Origin: an uncultured Lachnospiraceae bacterium
GTDB taxonomy: Bacteria > Bacillota > Clostridia > Lachnospirales > Lachnospiraceae
DNA: 64,000 nt
Assembly: GCA_910588955.1 (NCBI GenBank)
Contig: CAJURQ010000001.1
Coordinates: 310,001 to 374,000, forward strand
Reading direction: 5' to 3'
Below the pieces are notes generated by a model. That model was not told where the DNA came from and did not search any database. It saw only the letters and a list, made by a program, of their open reading frames with translations. The first letter of the stretch is position 1. Every line of letters begins with the position of its first letter. A program made the position numbers and the translations under genes. This document shows, one piece after another, positions 17,717 through 25,636 of this stretch.

Positions 17717-17745
17717 ATTTTATTATCCTTTGATACAAATTGCAA
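17717..17745 (-). promoter_or_regulatory. Promoter for the 17149-17655 gene and rlmH
   Basis: On the minus strand TTGCAA (17745-17740) is followed after 17 nt by TAAAAT (17722-17717), giving a leader of about 55 nt before the ATG. Confidence 0.55.
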
Positions 17746-18822
17746 CTATTTTAACAGCTCTCTGATGCCCTGATTCTTATTTTCCGACTTGTCTATGTCG
17801 AGACAAACGGAATGGTCGTCCACATAACGCCACACCGCGCACTCGCCGATGGCGCTCATATCCCGCCAAAGCGTAAATACACCCTCCTTTGCCACGCCGT
17901 CCCACTCCTGGATATTGCCGGTATAGTCCACGGTATCTGCATACATGTCCCCGTCATAGAGACCGTTCTTAAAAGAACCGACCACGTTCTGCAAAACCCT
18001 GCCCTGCGTGGGCGCAAGTTTGGAAATATCTACGTCGTAGTGCTCCGCCCCCTCGCCGTTTGGCAGATTTCCCGCCCATTCCCCGGAGTAGAGGTGGGAC
18101 ATATATATCCCCATGGCATTATTTTTATTTTTCTGGTTGATGTAAAACCGGAACCATGTGCCTTTGCCGTCTCTCGCCCCGTGGCTCCATTCCCCGAAAT
18201 AGTAGCTGTTCTTTTCATAGATGGCAAGTCCTGTACCGTGCGGCTTCCCGTCGCTGTCCACATCGCCCTTGTAATAGTAGTCGCCGGTGCCCTCAAGCCC
18301 TTTGGAGAGTTTCACGTACCGTTTTAAATGCGCCAGATCCCAGATGGCGTCCTGCTTGTTCTCCGCAAAGTATGGGTACGCCTCCTTCAAAATAAATTCC
18401 TTTGTGTACGCCTCGTCGTTTTCATCCTCGATATCCACCACGATAGCGGTTTTCTCATTGTCCGCGGAAACCGCTTCTTCCTCTTCCTCCGGTTCTTCTT
18501 CCTCCTCCACTTTCTCCTCCGGCTCTTCGGACGCAGGCAGATCCGCCGCAGGTTTTTTCTCCTCCTCCGAGATAACCTGCTCCTCCATCTCCTGCTGTTG
18601 TTTCGCATAGTCCGTAATGGTCTGCTGGAGATCGCTGTCCTTCCCGTCCTGACGATTCTGCCGGCTGCTTACAACTACGGTGAGCAGAACGAGAATGAGA
18701 ATCAGGAGAACGGCAATCACCGCGAGAAGTATCTTCGTCGTCACCGTTTTCTGCAGGATATTATCCTCTTCTTCCCCCTGCTCCTCCCACTTCTTATCAT
18801 TGTCCGAATCAGTCAATTTCAT
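17746..18822 (-). CDS. MORN-repeat-like membrane-anchored protein
   Basis: About 358 residues. A short cytoplasmic N-terminus leads to a membrane segment (about residues 27-50), then an extracellular Glu/Pro-rich stretch (about 85-125). The C-terminal half holds MORN-like repeats: YYYKGDVDSDGKPHGTGLAIYE and YFGEWSHGARDGKGTWF-type units (quoted in part). MORN repeats mediate membrane or protein contacts; no enzymatic motif is visible. ATG 18822 follows AAAGGTG; an in-frame upstream start (18894) would add 24 unlikely residues. Confidence 0.75.
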   Translation of the reverse strand: MKLTDSDNDKKWEEQGEEEDNILQKTVTTKILLAVIAVLLILILVLLTVVVSSRQNRQDGKDSDLQQTITDYAKQQQEMEEQVISEEEKKPAADLPASEEPEEKVEEEEEPEEEEEAVSADNEKTAIVVDIEDENDEAYTKEFILKEAYPYFAENKQDAIWDLAHLKRYVKLSKGLEGTGDYYYKGDVDSDGKPHGTGLAIYEKNSYYFGEWSHGARDGKGTWFRFYINQKNKNNAMGIYMSHLYSGEWAGNLPNGEGAEHYDVDISKLAPTQGRVLQNVVGSFKNGLYDGDMYADTVDYTGNIQEWDGVAKEGVFTLWRDMSAIGECAVWRYVDDHSVCLDIDKSENKNQGIRELLK

Positions 18823-18907
18823 AAATACCACACCTTTCTGTGTTTTGATTCCCATCATACAGGAAAGATATAAAGATTGTGTCATGCAAATCATTAAGAA
18901 TTTCTTA

Positions 18908-18942
18908 GTAAAAAAATCTGCCCGTCACATTCCGACAGGCAG
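18908..18942 (-). terminator. Terminator after the NfnB-like gene
   Basis: CTGCCTGTC (18942-18934 on the minus strand) pairs with GACGGGCAG (18926-18918), followed by ATTTTTTT. It lies 15 bp after the stop codon of the preceding gene and marks the end of the nfn transcription unit. Confidence 0.85.
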
Positions 18943-18957
18943 ACCTGATTCACAGCC

Positions 18958-20346
18958 TTATTTGGAGAGATATTCGTCGATACCTTTCGCCGCCGCTTTG
19001 CCGGCTCCCATTGCCAAAATTACGGTAGCCGCGCCCGTTACCGCGTCGCCGCCCGCATAGACGCCCTCTTTCGTCGTTGCACCGAAATCCTCCTCGGCAA
19101 CGATGCACTTATACTTATTGACCTCAAGTCCTTTTGTTGTGGAAGAGATCAGCGGATTCGGGGAAGTGCCAAGCGACATAATCACCGTGTCCACTTCCAT
19201 CAGGAACTCGGACCCCTCGATCACCACGGGACGACGTCTGCCGGAAGCATCCGGCTCACCCAGCTCCATACGCACACACTTCATGCCGGACACCCAGCCG
19301 TTCTCGTCCGCAAGGATTTCCGTGGGATTGGTCAGAAGGTCGAAGATGATGCCCTCCTCCTTCGCGTGGTGCACCTCCTCCACACGGGCGGGAAGCTCTT
19401 CCTCGCTCCGGCGGTACACGATATGCACTTCCGCGCCGAGACGCAGCGCCGTTCTCGCAGCATCCATCGCCACGTTGCCGCCGCCCACGACTGCCACCTT
19501 CTTCCCGCGCATAATGGGCGTGTTGGAAGTCTCGTCAAATGCCTTCATCAAATTGCTTCTCGTCAGATACTCGTTGGCGGAGAACACACCGAGCGCCTGC
19601 TCCCCGGGAATGCCCATGAATTTCGGGAGACCCGCGCCGGAACCGATAAACACAGCGTCAAAGCCCTCGTCCTCCATCAGCTCGTCAATGGTAACGGATT
19701 TGCCGACTACCACGTTGGTCTCAATCTTCACACCGAGGCTCTTTACATTTTCGATTTCCTTCGCAACCACATCCTGCTTGGGCAGACGGAACTCCGGAAT
19801 ACCGTAAACAAGCACACCACCCGGCTCATGGAGCGCCTCAAAAATCGTCACCTCGTAGCCCATCTTTGCAAGATCCCCCGCGCAGGTTAAGCCCGCAGGA
19901 CCGGAACCGATGACTGCCACCTTTTTGCCCTTCTTTTCAGCAGCCCCCTCGGGCTTCACGCCGTTTTCCCTCGCCCAGTCGGCGACGAAACGCTCCAGCT
20001 TGCCGATGGAGACAGGCTCGCCCTTGATGCCGCGGATACATTTGCCCTCGCACTGGCTCTCCTGCGGGCACACACGACCGCAGACAGCGGGCAGCGCCGA
20101 AGATTCGCTTATAATCTGATAAGCGGCGGCGATATCGCCCTCTTTGACCTTCTCTATAAAACCCGGAATGTTGATTGCCACGGGACATCCCTTGATGCAC
20201 TGCGCGTTCTTGCAGTTGATGCATCGGGTCGCCTCGCACATTGCCTCCTCTTTATCATAACCGAGACATACTTCCTCGAAATTCGTCGCACGTACTTTCG
20301 AGTCCTGCTCACGCACGGGCACTTTTTTTAATACATCTGCTTCCAT
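18958..20346 (-). CDS. nfnB: NADPH-side subunit of NfnAB-type transhydrogenase (GltD-like)
   Basis: A 462-aa flavoprotein with an N-terminal iron-sulfur region (CINCKNAQCIKGCP and CGRVCPQESQCEGKC, residues about 42-105), then two dinucleotide-binding folds (VAVIGSGPAGLTCAGDLA near 147, VAVVGGGNVAMDAARTALRLG near 287). Alone it could be read as glutamate synthase small subunit, but the partner next door is a ferredoxin-NADP reductase-like protein rather than GltB, which fits NfnAB: electron bifurcation between NADH, ferredoxin and NADP. ATG overlaps the partner's stop (TAATG), indicating coupling. Confidence 0.85.
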   Translation of the reverse strand: MEADVLKKVPVREQDSKVRATNFEEVCLGYDKEEAMCEATRCINCKNAQCIKGCPVAINIPGFIEKVKEGDIAAAYQIISESSALPAVCGRVCPQESQCEGKCIRGIKGEPVSIGKLERFVADWARENGVKPEGAAEKKGKKVAVIGSGPAGLTCAGDLAKMGYEVTIFEALHEPGGVLVYGIPEFRLPKQDVVAKEIENVKSLGVKIETNVVVGKSVTIDELMEDEGFDAVFIGSGAGLPKFMGIPGEQALGVFSANEYLTRSNLMKAFDETSNTPIMRGKKVAVVGGGNVAMDAARTALRLGAEVHIVYRRSEEELPARVEEVHHAKEEGIIFDLLTNPTEILADENGWVSGMKCVRMELGEPDASGRRRPVVIEGSEFLMEVDTVIMSLGTSPNPLISSTTKGLEVNKYKCIVAEEDFGATTKEGVYAGGDAVTGAATVILAMGAGKAAAKGIDEYLSK

Positions 20347-21236
20347 TAGTCGTTACCTCCACAGTTCCCGCACCCGCCATGATGCGTGTCTCCCTCTTTG
20401 GCTCTCAGGAAATCTCTTCCTTCCTTCGTCTTATACATTTGCTGGCGCTTCATCGCCTGATCAAAGTCTACCTTGTGTCCGTCGAACTCGGGACCGTCCA
20501 CGCAGGCGAATTTCACTTCCCCGTCCACAGTCAGACGGCATGCGCCGCACATACCCGTGCCGTCCACCATGATCGGATTCATGCTGACAACAGTGGGCAG
20601 CTCATATTTCTTCGTGGTCAGACATACAAATTTCATCATAATCATGGGTCCTATCGCCACACATACGTCGTAAGATTTTCCTTCGGATTCAATCAGATCC
20701 TCGATCACCTTCGTCACCATGCCGCTTCTGCCATATGAACCGTCGTCCGTGGTGACATAGAGATTTCCGGCTACCGCCTTCATCTCCTCCTCCATAATGA
20801 GCAGATCCTTTGTCTTCGCGCCCACGATCACGTCCGCGTCAATCCCTCTCTCATGCAGCCATTTTACCTGCGGGTAAACGGGCGCCGTGCCGAGTCCCCC
20901 GGCAACAAAAAGAATCTTTTTCTCCTTAAGCGCCTGCATATCTTCATTCACAAACTCGGAAGGACAGCCAAGCGGTCCCACAAAGTCCTGAAAACTGTCT
21001 CCTGCTTTCAAGCTGCGCATCATCTCAGTAGCTGCGCCCACCACCTGAAAAACGATGGTGACGGTTCCCTTTTCCCTGTCATAGTCACAGATAGTCAGTG
21101 GGATACGCTCCCCCTCTGCATCCATTCTGACGATGACAAACTGTCCCGGCTGGCATGACTTCGCCACGCGGGGCGCTTCCACGTCCATGAGATAGATATT
21201 CGCCGCAAGTTCTTCTGCTTTTATAATCTTGTACAT
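20346..21236 (-). CDS. nfnA: FAD/NAD-binding, Fe-S subunit of NfnAB-type transhydrogenase
   Basis: 296 residues related to dihydroorotate-dehydrogenase electron-transfer subunits: a FAD-binding N-terminal half (RIPLTICDYDREKGTVTIVFQ), an NAD-binding region (ILFVAGGLGTAPVYPQVKWL) and a C-terminal [2Fe-2S] loop (MVDGTGMCGACRLTV...FACVDGP). The extreme C-terminus adds GGCGNCGG. Paired with the downstream GltD-like gene this is the usual NfnA. AGGAG lies 8 nt before ATG 21236. Confidence 0.85.
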   Translation of the reverse strand: MYKIIKAEELAANIYLMDVEAPRVAKSCQPGQFVIVRMDAEGERIPLTICDYDREKGTVTIVFQVVGAATEMMRSLKAGDSFQDFVGPLGCPSEFVNEDMQALKEKKILFVAGGLGTAPVYPQVKWLHERGIDADVIVGAKTKDLLIMEEEMKAVAGNLYVTTDDGSYGRSGMVTKVIEDLIESEGKSYDVCVAIGPMIMMKFVCLTTKKYELPTVVSMNPIMVDGTGMCGACRLTVDGEVKFACVDGPEFDGHKVDFDQAMKRQQMYKTKEGRDFLRAKEGDTHHGGCGNCGGND

Positions 21237-21271
21237 CTCAACGCTCCTTTTCCTTTTATCCGAACTATTCC

Positions 21272-21300
21272 ATAATAGCGAAATTTAGCGATTTTTGCAA
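21272..21300 (-). promoter_or_regulatory. Promoter of the nfnAB-like operon
   Basis: On the minus strand TTGCAA (21300-21295) is followed after 17 nt by TATTAT (21277-21272), 36 bp before the nfnA start codon. Confidence 0.55.
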
Positions 21301-21322
21301 GAATAAATATTTGGCATCTACA

Positions 21323-21476
21323 GTTCAGCCAGCCCTTCATTGTTCTGATAAATCATGCTTGCATGAATTTAGCAGAGCAATGAAGGGCTGAGGGAACGCC
21401 CGTTCATGAGCAAAAGCAGCTGTGAAACAGCGGAGAAGCGCTGCAAGCGCGTTTTGCGAATGGACGTGGGCTGAAC
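21323..21476. repeat. Large branched palindromic intergenic element
   Basis: An outer stem, GTTCAGCC (21323-21330) with GGCTGAAC (21469-21476), encloses a strong hairpin (AGCCCTTCATTG 21331-21342 with CAATGAAGGGCT 21378-21389) whose apex carries ATGCTTGCATGAA. It also encloses a second arm (about 21392-21468) with internal GCGC/GCGC and GCTGT/ACAGC hairpins. The apex resembles that of the elements at 200-327 and 29147-29274. It sits between the zinc-ribbon gene stop and the nfn promoter. No coding potential is seen. Confidence 0.6.
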
Positions 21477-21484
21477 ATTCAACT

Positions 21485-22918
21485 CTATAATACGTTTGCC
21501 ATAAACTCCCCGTCCTCGTCATAGCCGAGCTGAGCTACGGTCCCGTTGTAGACCTGCACGAGAAAAACCTTGTCTGTACGGCTGAGCAGTCCCGTGCCGT
21601 CATCGTAATACTCGTTGATGGTATAATAATCTTCCTCCCCCACACGGAGCACGGAGCTGAACTGGTAGCTCAAGGTGCCGCTCTGTCTGGGATTTCTCCC
21701 CGACGAATCATTCAGATATCTGATTGCCACCAGTCGATTGACTAAATTGGTCACCGCCGTTTCCGTGGGGATGGCGCCCCGAAGCTTAAGCGTAAAGGTG
21801 CGCGTTGTCACCTCGCTGGCGATGCCCTCGCTGCTGATGTTCACGAACTTGAACAGGGTCTTCCCGAGGGGCATGGGAATCGGTCCCGTATAGGGCACAC
21901 TGTCCGCAGTAGGCTCCGACTCGTCCGTTGTATAAAAAGTCTTACAGCCCTCCGCCGGTTCCACGGCAATCATCATCGCCTCCGTATACTCGCCGCTGTA
22001 CAGTTCCACAACAGGCGCATTCGGCACGGCAAGATTGATCACGTAGGTCTTTGTGACGATATCGCTCTCAATGCCGTAATCATTTACAAAAAAGGCGCTG
22101 ACCGTATATTCTCCCGTCTCCAGAAAGAGAGGTGACGTATAAATCTGGCTATCCTTATTAGGTTTTGATCCATCCATGGTATAGTAGATCGTTCCCGCCG
22201 TGTTGGAACTGAGTTTCAGCGGAATCACTTCCGCATAGCTTCCCTCCACATAGCTGAACTCCGGCTCCATGGCGAGATAACTCTGAAACATACTCACAAT
22301 CCGCTCATTGTCACAGGCGCGCAGCAGTTCGTTGATCAGCCCGTATTCCTTCTGATTGGCATAGATGGTGACAATCTTGCTGTAAGCCTCCTCCACATCT
22401 TCCTCCGGATATCTGGGCACGGCATCCGCATCAATGATTTTCATGAGCGCCGACAGCGCATAATTGTCCATCTGTTGTAAGTAATAATAATCCGCCTCCA
22501 GAAACAGAATCCTTGCCTCCTCTGGATAATCCGCGTACGCCGCCTCCAGACAGGCAATCGCCTCGCTGTAAGCCCCCTTCCCCGCATATTCCGCCGCCTT
22601 ATTGATCTGATAATCCACCGTATGGATATGGTAGGCATAGAGGGTATAAGAAATAAGCGCTGCAAGGAGAAGGATCGCAAAGGCAAGGATCACCTGCGGT
22701 TTCCGGCTTCTTTTGCCCGTCCCGGCAAGAATCCCATCTTCTTCCTCCGCATCCTCGTCGATATCCTCATCCTGCAGGGAGACAAGCGTGGAAAGCGTTT
22801 CCGTTATGCTGTTTTCTATTTCCGGTTCAAAATCCGGGACGATCTGAATCTCCTCCCCGCACTTGTCGCAGAGCAGATACCCGTCCGGCATTTCATGTCC
22901 GCAATGGGGACATTTCAT
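21485..22918 (-). CDS. Zinc-ribbon, TPR and chitobiase-like (CHB_HEX_C) membrane protein
   Basis: 477 residues. The N-terminus is a zinc ribbon (CPHCGHEMPDGYLLCDKCG), followed by an acidic linker and a single membrane segment (about residues 77-97). Outside are TPR-like helices (about 100-205), then two chitobiase/beta-hexosaminidase C-terminal-type modules (IPLKLSSNTAGTIYYTMDGSKP and MIAVEPAEGCKTFYTTDESEP). A distinct C-terminal domain (about 385-477) follows. The architecture recurs in clostridial envelope proteins but its role is unknown. AAGGGA lies before ATG 22918. Confidence 0.8.
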   Translation of the reverse strand: MKCPHCGHEMPDGYLLCDKCGEEIQIVPDFEPEIENSITETLSTLVSLQDEDIDEDAEEEDGILAGTGKRSRKPQVILAFAILLLAALISYTLYAYHIHTVDYQINKAAEYAGKGAYSEAIACLEAAYADYPEEARILFLEADYYYLQQMDNYALSALMKIIDADAVPRYPEEDVEEAYSKIVTIYANQKEYGLINELLRACDNERIVSMFQSYLAMEPEFSYVEGSYAEVIPLKLSSNTAGTIYYTMDGSKPNKDSQIYTSPLFLETGEYTVSAFFVNDYGIESDIVTKTYVINLAVPNAPVVELYSGEYTEAMMIAVEPAEGCKTFYTTDESEPTADSVPYTGPIPMPLGKTLFKFVNISSEGIASEVTTRTFTLKLRGAIPTETAVTNLVNRLVAIRYLNDSSGRNPRQSGTLSYQFSSVLRVGEEDYYTINEYYDDGTGLLSRTDKVFLVQVYNGTVAQLGYDEDGEFMANVL

Positions 22919-22973
22919 AGGCAGTTCCCTTCTTTGCTATCGTTAACGTTCAGCTCACGCCGGCGCTCGATTT

Positions 22974-23813
22974 TTACATAGATACAGAATTTGCACAGTT
23001 ATACATAAGCATGGCGATAGTCATGGGACCGACGCCGCCGGGCACAGGCGTGATCGCACTGCACACAGGCGCCACATCCTCGTAGTCCACGTCGCCGCAC
23101 AGTTTATTGTTTTCATTACGGTGAATGCCCACATCGATCACCACCGCGCCTTCTTTCACATAATCCCTTGTTATCATCTTCGGCTTGCCCACCGCCACCA
23201 CGAGAATGTCGGCGCGCCTCGTCACTTCCTTCAAGTCTCTTGTCCGGGAATGGCATACTGTCACCGTGCTGTTCTCCCGAAGCAGTAAAAGCGCCATGGG
23301 TTTCCCAACGATATTGCTTCTGCCGATCACCACGCACTCTTTTCCAGCGATCTCAATTCCCGAACGCTTCAACAGCTGGATAATCCCTGCCGGCGTGCAG
23401 GACACAAAACCCGGCTGTCCGATACAGAGCGCGCCCACGCTCTGGGGATGGAAACCGTCCACGTCCTTTTTCGGGTCAATGGCGCGGATCACAGCGTCCT
23501 CATCAATCTGTTTCGGCAGAGGAAGCTGCACGAGAATGCCGTTCACCTCTTCCTTGGCATTCAATTCCCGAATCAGGGAGAGAAGCTCCTCCTGTGTCGT
23601 ATCCTCCGCAAGCTCATAGGCAAGGGACTCAATCCCCACATAGGTGCATGCCTTCTTTTTATTCCCTACATAGACGCTGGACGCGGGGTCATTCCCCACC
23701 TGTATCACCGCAAGGCACACTTTTTTCCCCTGCGCGGCGAGCGCTGCAACCTGTTCTTTCACCTCGTCCTTAATCTGCGCCGAAATCGCTTTTCCGTCAA
23801 TTATCTGTGGCAT
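22974..23813 (-). CDS. folD: Bifunctional methylene-THF dehydrogenase / methenyl-THF cyclohydrolase
   Basis: This 279-aa enzyme interconverts 5,10-methylene- and 10-formyl-THF with NADP. Visible motifs are the catalytic SSVYVGNKKKACTYVGI region (Tyr and Lys), GRSNIVGKPMALLLL and the C-terminal PVPGGVGPMTIAML. ATG 23813 follows AAGGAGG at 6 nt; the in-frame upstream start (23918) lies inside the hairpin cluster and is rejected. It works with fhs, encoded just upstream, in one-carbon metabolism. Confidence 0.97.
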   Translation of the reverse strand: MPQIIDGKAISAQIKDEVKEQVAALAAQGKKVCLAVIQVGNDPASSVYVGNKKKACTYVGIESLAYELAEDTTQEELLSLIRELNAKEEVNGILVQLPLPKQIDEDAVIRAIDPKKDVDGFHPQSVGALCIGQPGFVSCTPAGIIQLLKRSGIEIAGKECVVIGRSNIVGKPMALLLLRENSTVTVCHSRTRDLKEVTRRADILVVAVGKPKMITRDYVKEGAVVIDVGIHRNENNKLCGDVDYEDVAPVCSAITPVPGGVGPMTIAMLMYNCANSVSM

Positions 23814-23848
23814 ATTTCCCTCCTTAAGGAGCACTTTGTGCGACGCGG

Positions 23849-23955
23849 CGACGCAAATCTCAAATTTGCGTCTGCCATCAAGGCAATTTGTGATGCTCCT
23901 TCGCAAATTGCCGTTCAAAAAATCAGCACATCAGTGGGATTTTTTGAACACATCA
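23849..23955 (-). promoter_or_regulatory. Three successive hairpins between fhs and folD
   Basis: In the 152-bp gap, GACGCAAAT/ATTTGCGTC, GGCAATTTG/CAAATTGCC and GTTCAAAAAATC/GATTTTTTGAAC occur in tandem, nearly back to back. None has a clear U-tract. They could control processing or differential expression of fhs and folD. The THF riboswitch consensus was not recognised. Confidence 0.5.
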
Positions 23956-23965
23956 TCCCTTTCTC

Positions 23966-25636
23966 TCAAAACAGTCCTACAATCTTCCCGTCGTCGTCCA
24001 CATCAATCCTGTATGCCGCCGGGTTTTTAGGCAGTCCCGGCATAGTCATCACGTCGCCCGTCAGCGCCACCACAAAGCCCGCGCCTGCCGATACGTAGAC
24101 TTCCCGCACGTGCATCTCGAAACCGACAGGGCGTCCCAAAAGCTTCGGGTCGTCCGAGAGCGAATACTGCGTCTTCGCAATACAGACGGGCAGTCTCCCG
24201 AACCCTGCATTCTCCAGCTTTTCAAGCTGCTTTTTCGCCGCAGCCGTGTAGGTTACGCCGCCCGCGCCGTAAATCTCCGACGCTACCGTATGGATCTTTT
24301 CTGTCAGCGACAGTTCGTCCTCATAGAGCGGTTCAAAGAAGCTTCTCTTATGTTCCAGCGTGTCGAGCACCTGGCATGCAAGCGCCTCTCCACCTTCCCC
24401 GCCTTTCTCCCAGACTTCCGCAAGAGAGAACGCGCAGTCCCTGTCCTCACAGAACTTCTGCACATAGTCGATCTCTTCCTGTGTGTCCGAAGCGAAGGCA
24501 TTCAGCGCAACCACAATTGGCACCCCGTATTTATGAATATTCGAGATATGCTTCTCCAAATTTACGATGCCTGCCTGCAGCGCTTTCATATCCTTTCTGG
24601 ACAAGTCCTCCTTCGCCACGCCGCCGTTATATTTAAGCGCCCGTATGGTGGCAACAAGCACCACCGCGTCCGGCTTCAAATCCGCCATCCGGCACTTGAT
24701 ATCGAAGAATTTCTCCGCACCCAGATCCGCGCCGAAGCCCGCCTCCGTAATCACGTAATCCGCCATCTTAAGCGCGGTCTTCGTCGCCATCACGGAATTG
24801 CAGCCGTGGGCGATATTGGCGAAGGGACCGCCGTGCACGAGCGCAGGCGTGTGTTCCAGCGTCTGGATCAAATTCGGCTTCATGGCATCCTTTAAAAGCG
24901 CCGCCATGGCGCCAACTGCCTGCAGATCCTTCGCTGTCACAGGATCGCCGGAATAATCGTATGCCACGATGATCCGCGACAGACGATCCTTCAAATCCTT
25001 AAAATCCGATGCCAAACAGAGAATCGCCATGATCTCCGATGCCACGGTGATGATAAAGTGGTCCTCCCGCACCATACCGTTCGCCTTGCCGCCCATACCG
25101 ATCACGATATTGCGAAGCGCCCGGTCGTTCATGTCGAGACACCGTTTCCACACGATCTGTCTGGGATCGATCCGTAGCAGATTTCCCTGCTGGATGTGAT
25201 TGTCCAGCAGCGCCGCCAGCAGGTTGTTCGCGGCGGTAATCGCATGAAAATCACCCGTAAAGTGGAGATTCAAGTCCTCCATCGGCACGACTTGGGAATA
25301 ACCGCCGCCCGCCGCACCGCCCTTGATACCGAAGCACGGTCCGAGAGAAGGCTCACGCAGGGCAATGACAGCCTTTTTCCCCAATCTGGCAAAAGCCTGC
25401 CCAAGTCCCACGGTGATCGTAGTCTTCCCCTCCCCAGCCGGGGTGGGATTGATCGCCGTCACCAAAACCAGCCTCCCTTCCGGGTTCTTTTTGAGCTTCT
25501 CTATGTATTCTTCCGAAAGCTTCGCCTTATATTTGCCGTAAACCTCCAGATCTTCCTGTTCGATACCGATTTGCCGCGCCACCTCCGTGATCGGGATCAG
25601 TTCCGCCGCCTGCGCGATTTCAATGTCAGTCTTCAT
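23966..25636 (-). CDS. fhs: Formate-tetrahydrofolate ligase
   Basis: This 556-aa enzyme makes 10-formyl-THF from formate, THF and ATP. The P-loop PTPAGEGKTTITVGL is near residue 65, followed by EPSLGPCFGIKGGAAGGGYSQV (in part) and NLHFTGDFHAITAANN, all characteristic. Length is exactly typical. The ATG at 25636 has GGAGG 5 nt upstream and overlaps the end of ftsK by 11 nt. With folD it forms the methyl-branch of one-carbon metabolism, also found in non-acetogens. Confidence 0.98.
   Translation of the reverse strand: MKTDIEIAQAAELIPITEVARQIGIEQEDLEVYGKYKAKLSEEYIEKLKKNPEGRLVLVTAINPTPAGEGKTTITVGLGQAFARLGKKAVIALREPSLGPCFGIKGGAAGGGYSQVVPMEDLNLHFTGDFHAITAANNLLAALLDNHIQQGNLLRIDPRQIVWKRCLDMNDRALRNIVIGMGGKANGMVREDHFIITVASEIMAILCLASDFKDLKDRLSRIIVAYDYSGDPVTAKDLQAVGAMAALLKDAMKPNLIQTLEHTPALVHGGPFANIAHGCNSVMATKTALKMADYVITEAGFGADLGAEKFFDIKCRMADLKPDAVVLVATIRALKYNGGVAKEDLSRKDMKALQAGIVNLEKHISNIHKYGVPIVVALNAFASDTQEEIDYVQKFCEDRDCAFSLAEVWEKGGEGGEALACQVLDTLEHKRSFFEPLYEDELSLTEKIHTVASEIYGAGGVTYTAAAKKQLEKLENAGFGRLPVCIAKTQYSLSDDPKLLGRPVGFEMHVREVYVSAGAGFVVALTGDVMTMPGLPKNPAAYRIDVDDDGKIVGLF

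Noticed and set aside
18958..20346. Glutamate synthase small subunit (gltD)
   Set aside because: There is no large subunit nearby, and the coupled partner is a ferredoxin-NADP reductase-like protein, which fits NfnAB better.
23814..23965. THF riboswitch between fhs and folD
   Set aside because: The conserved loops of the THF riboswitch were not found; only simple tandem hairpins are seen.
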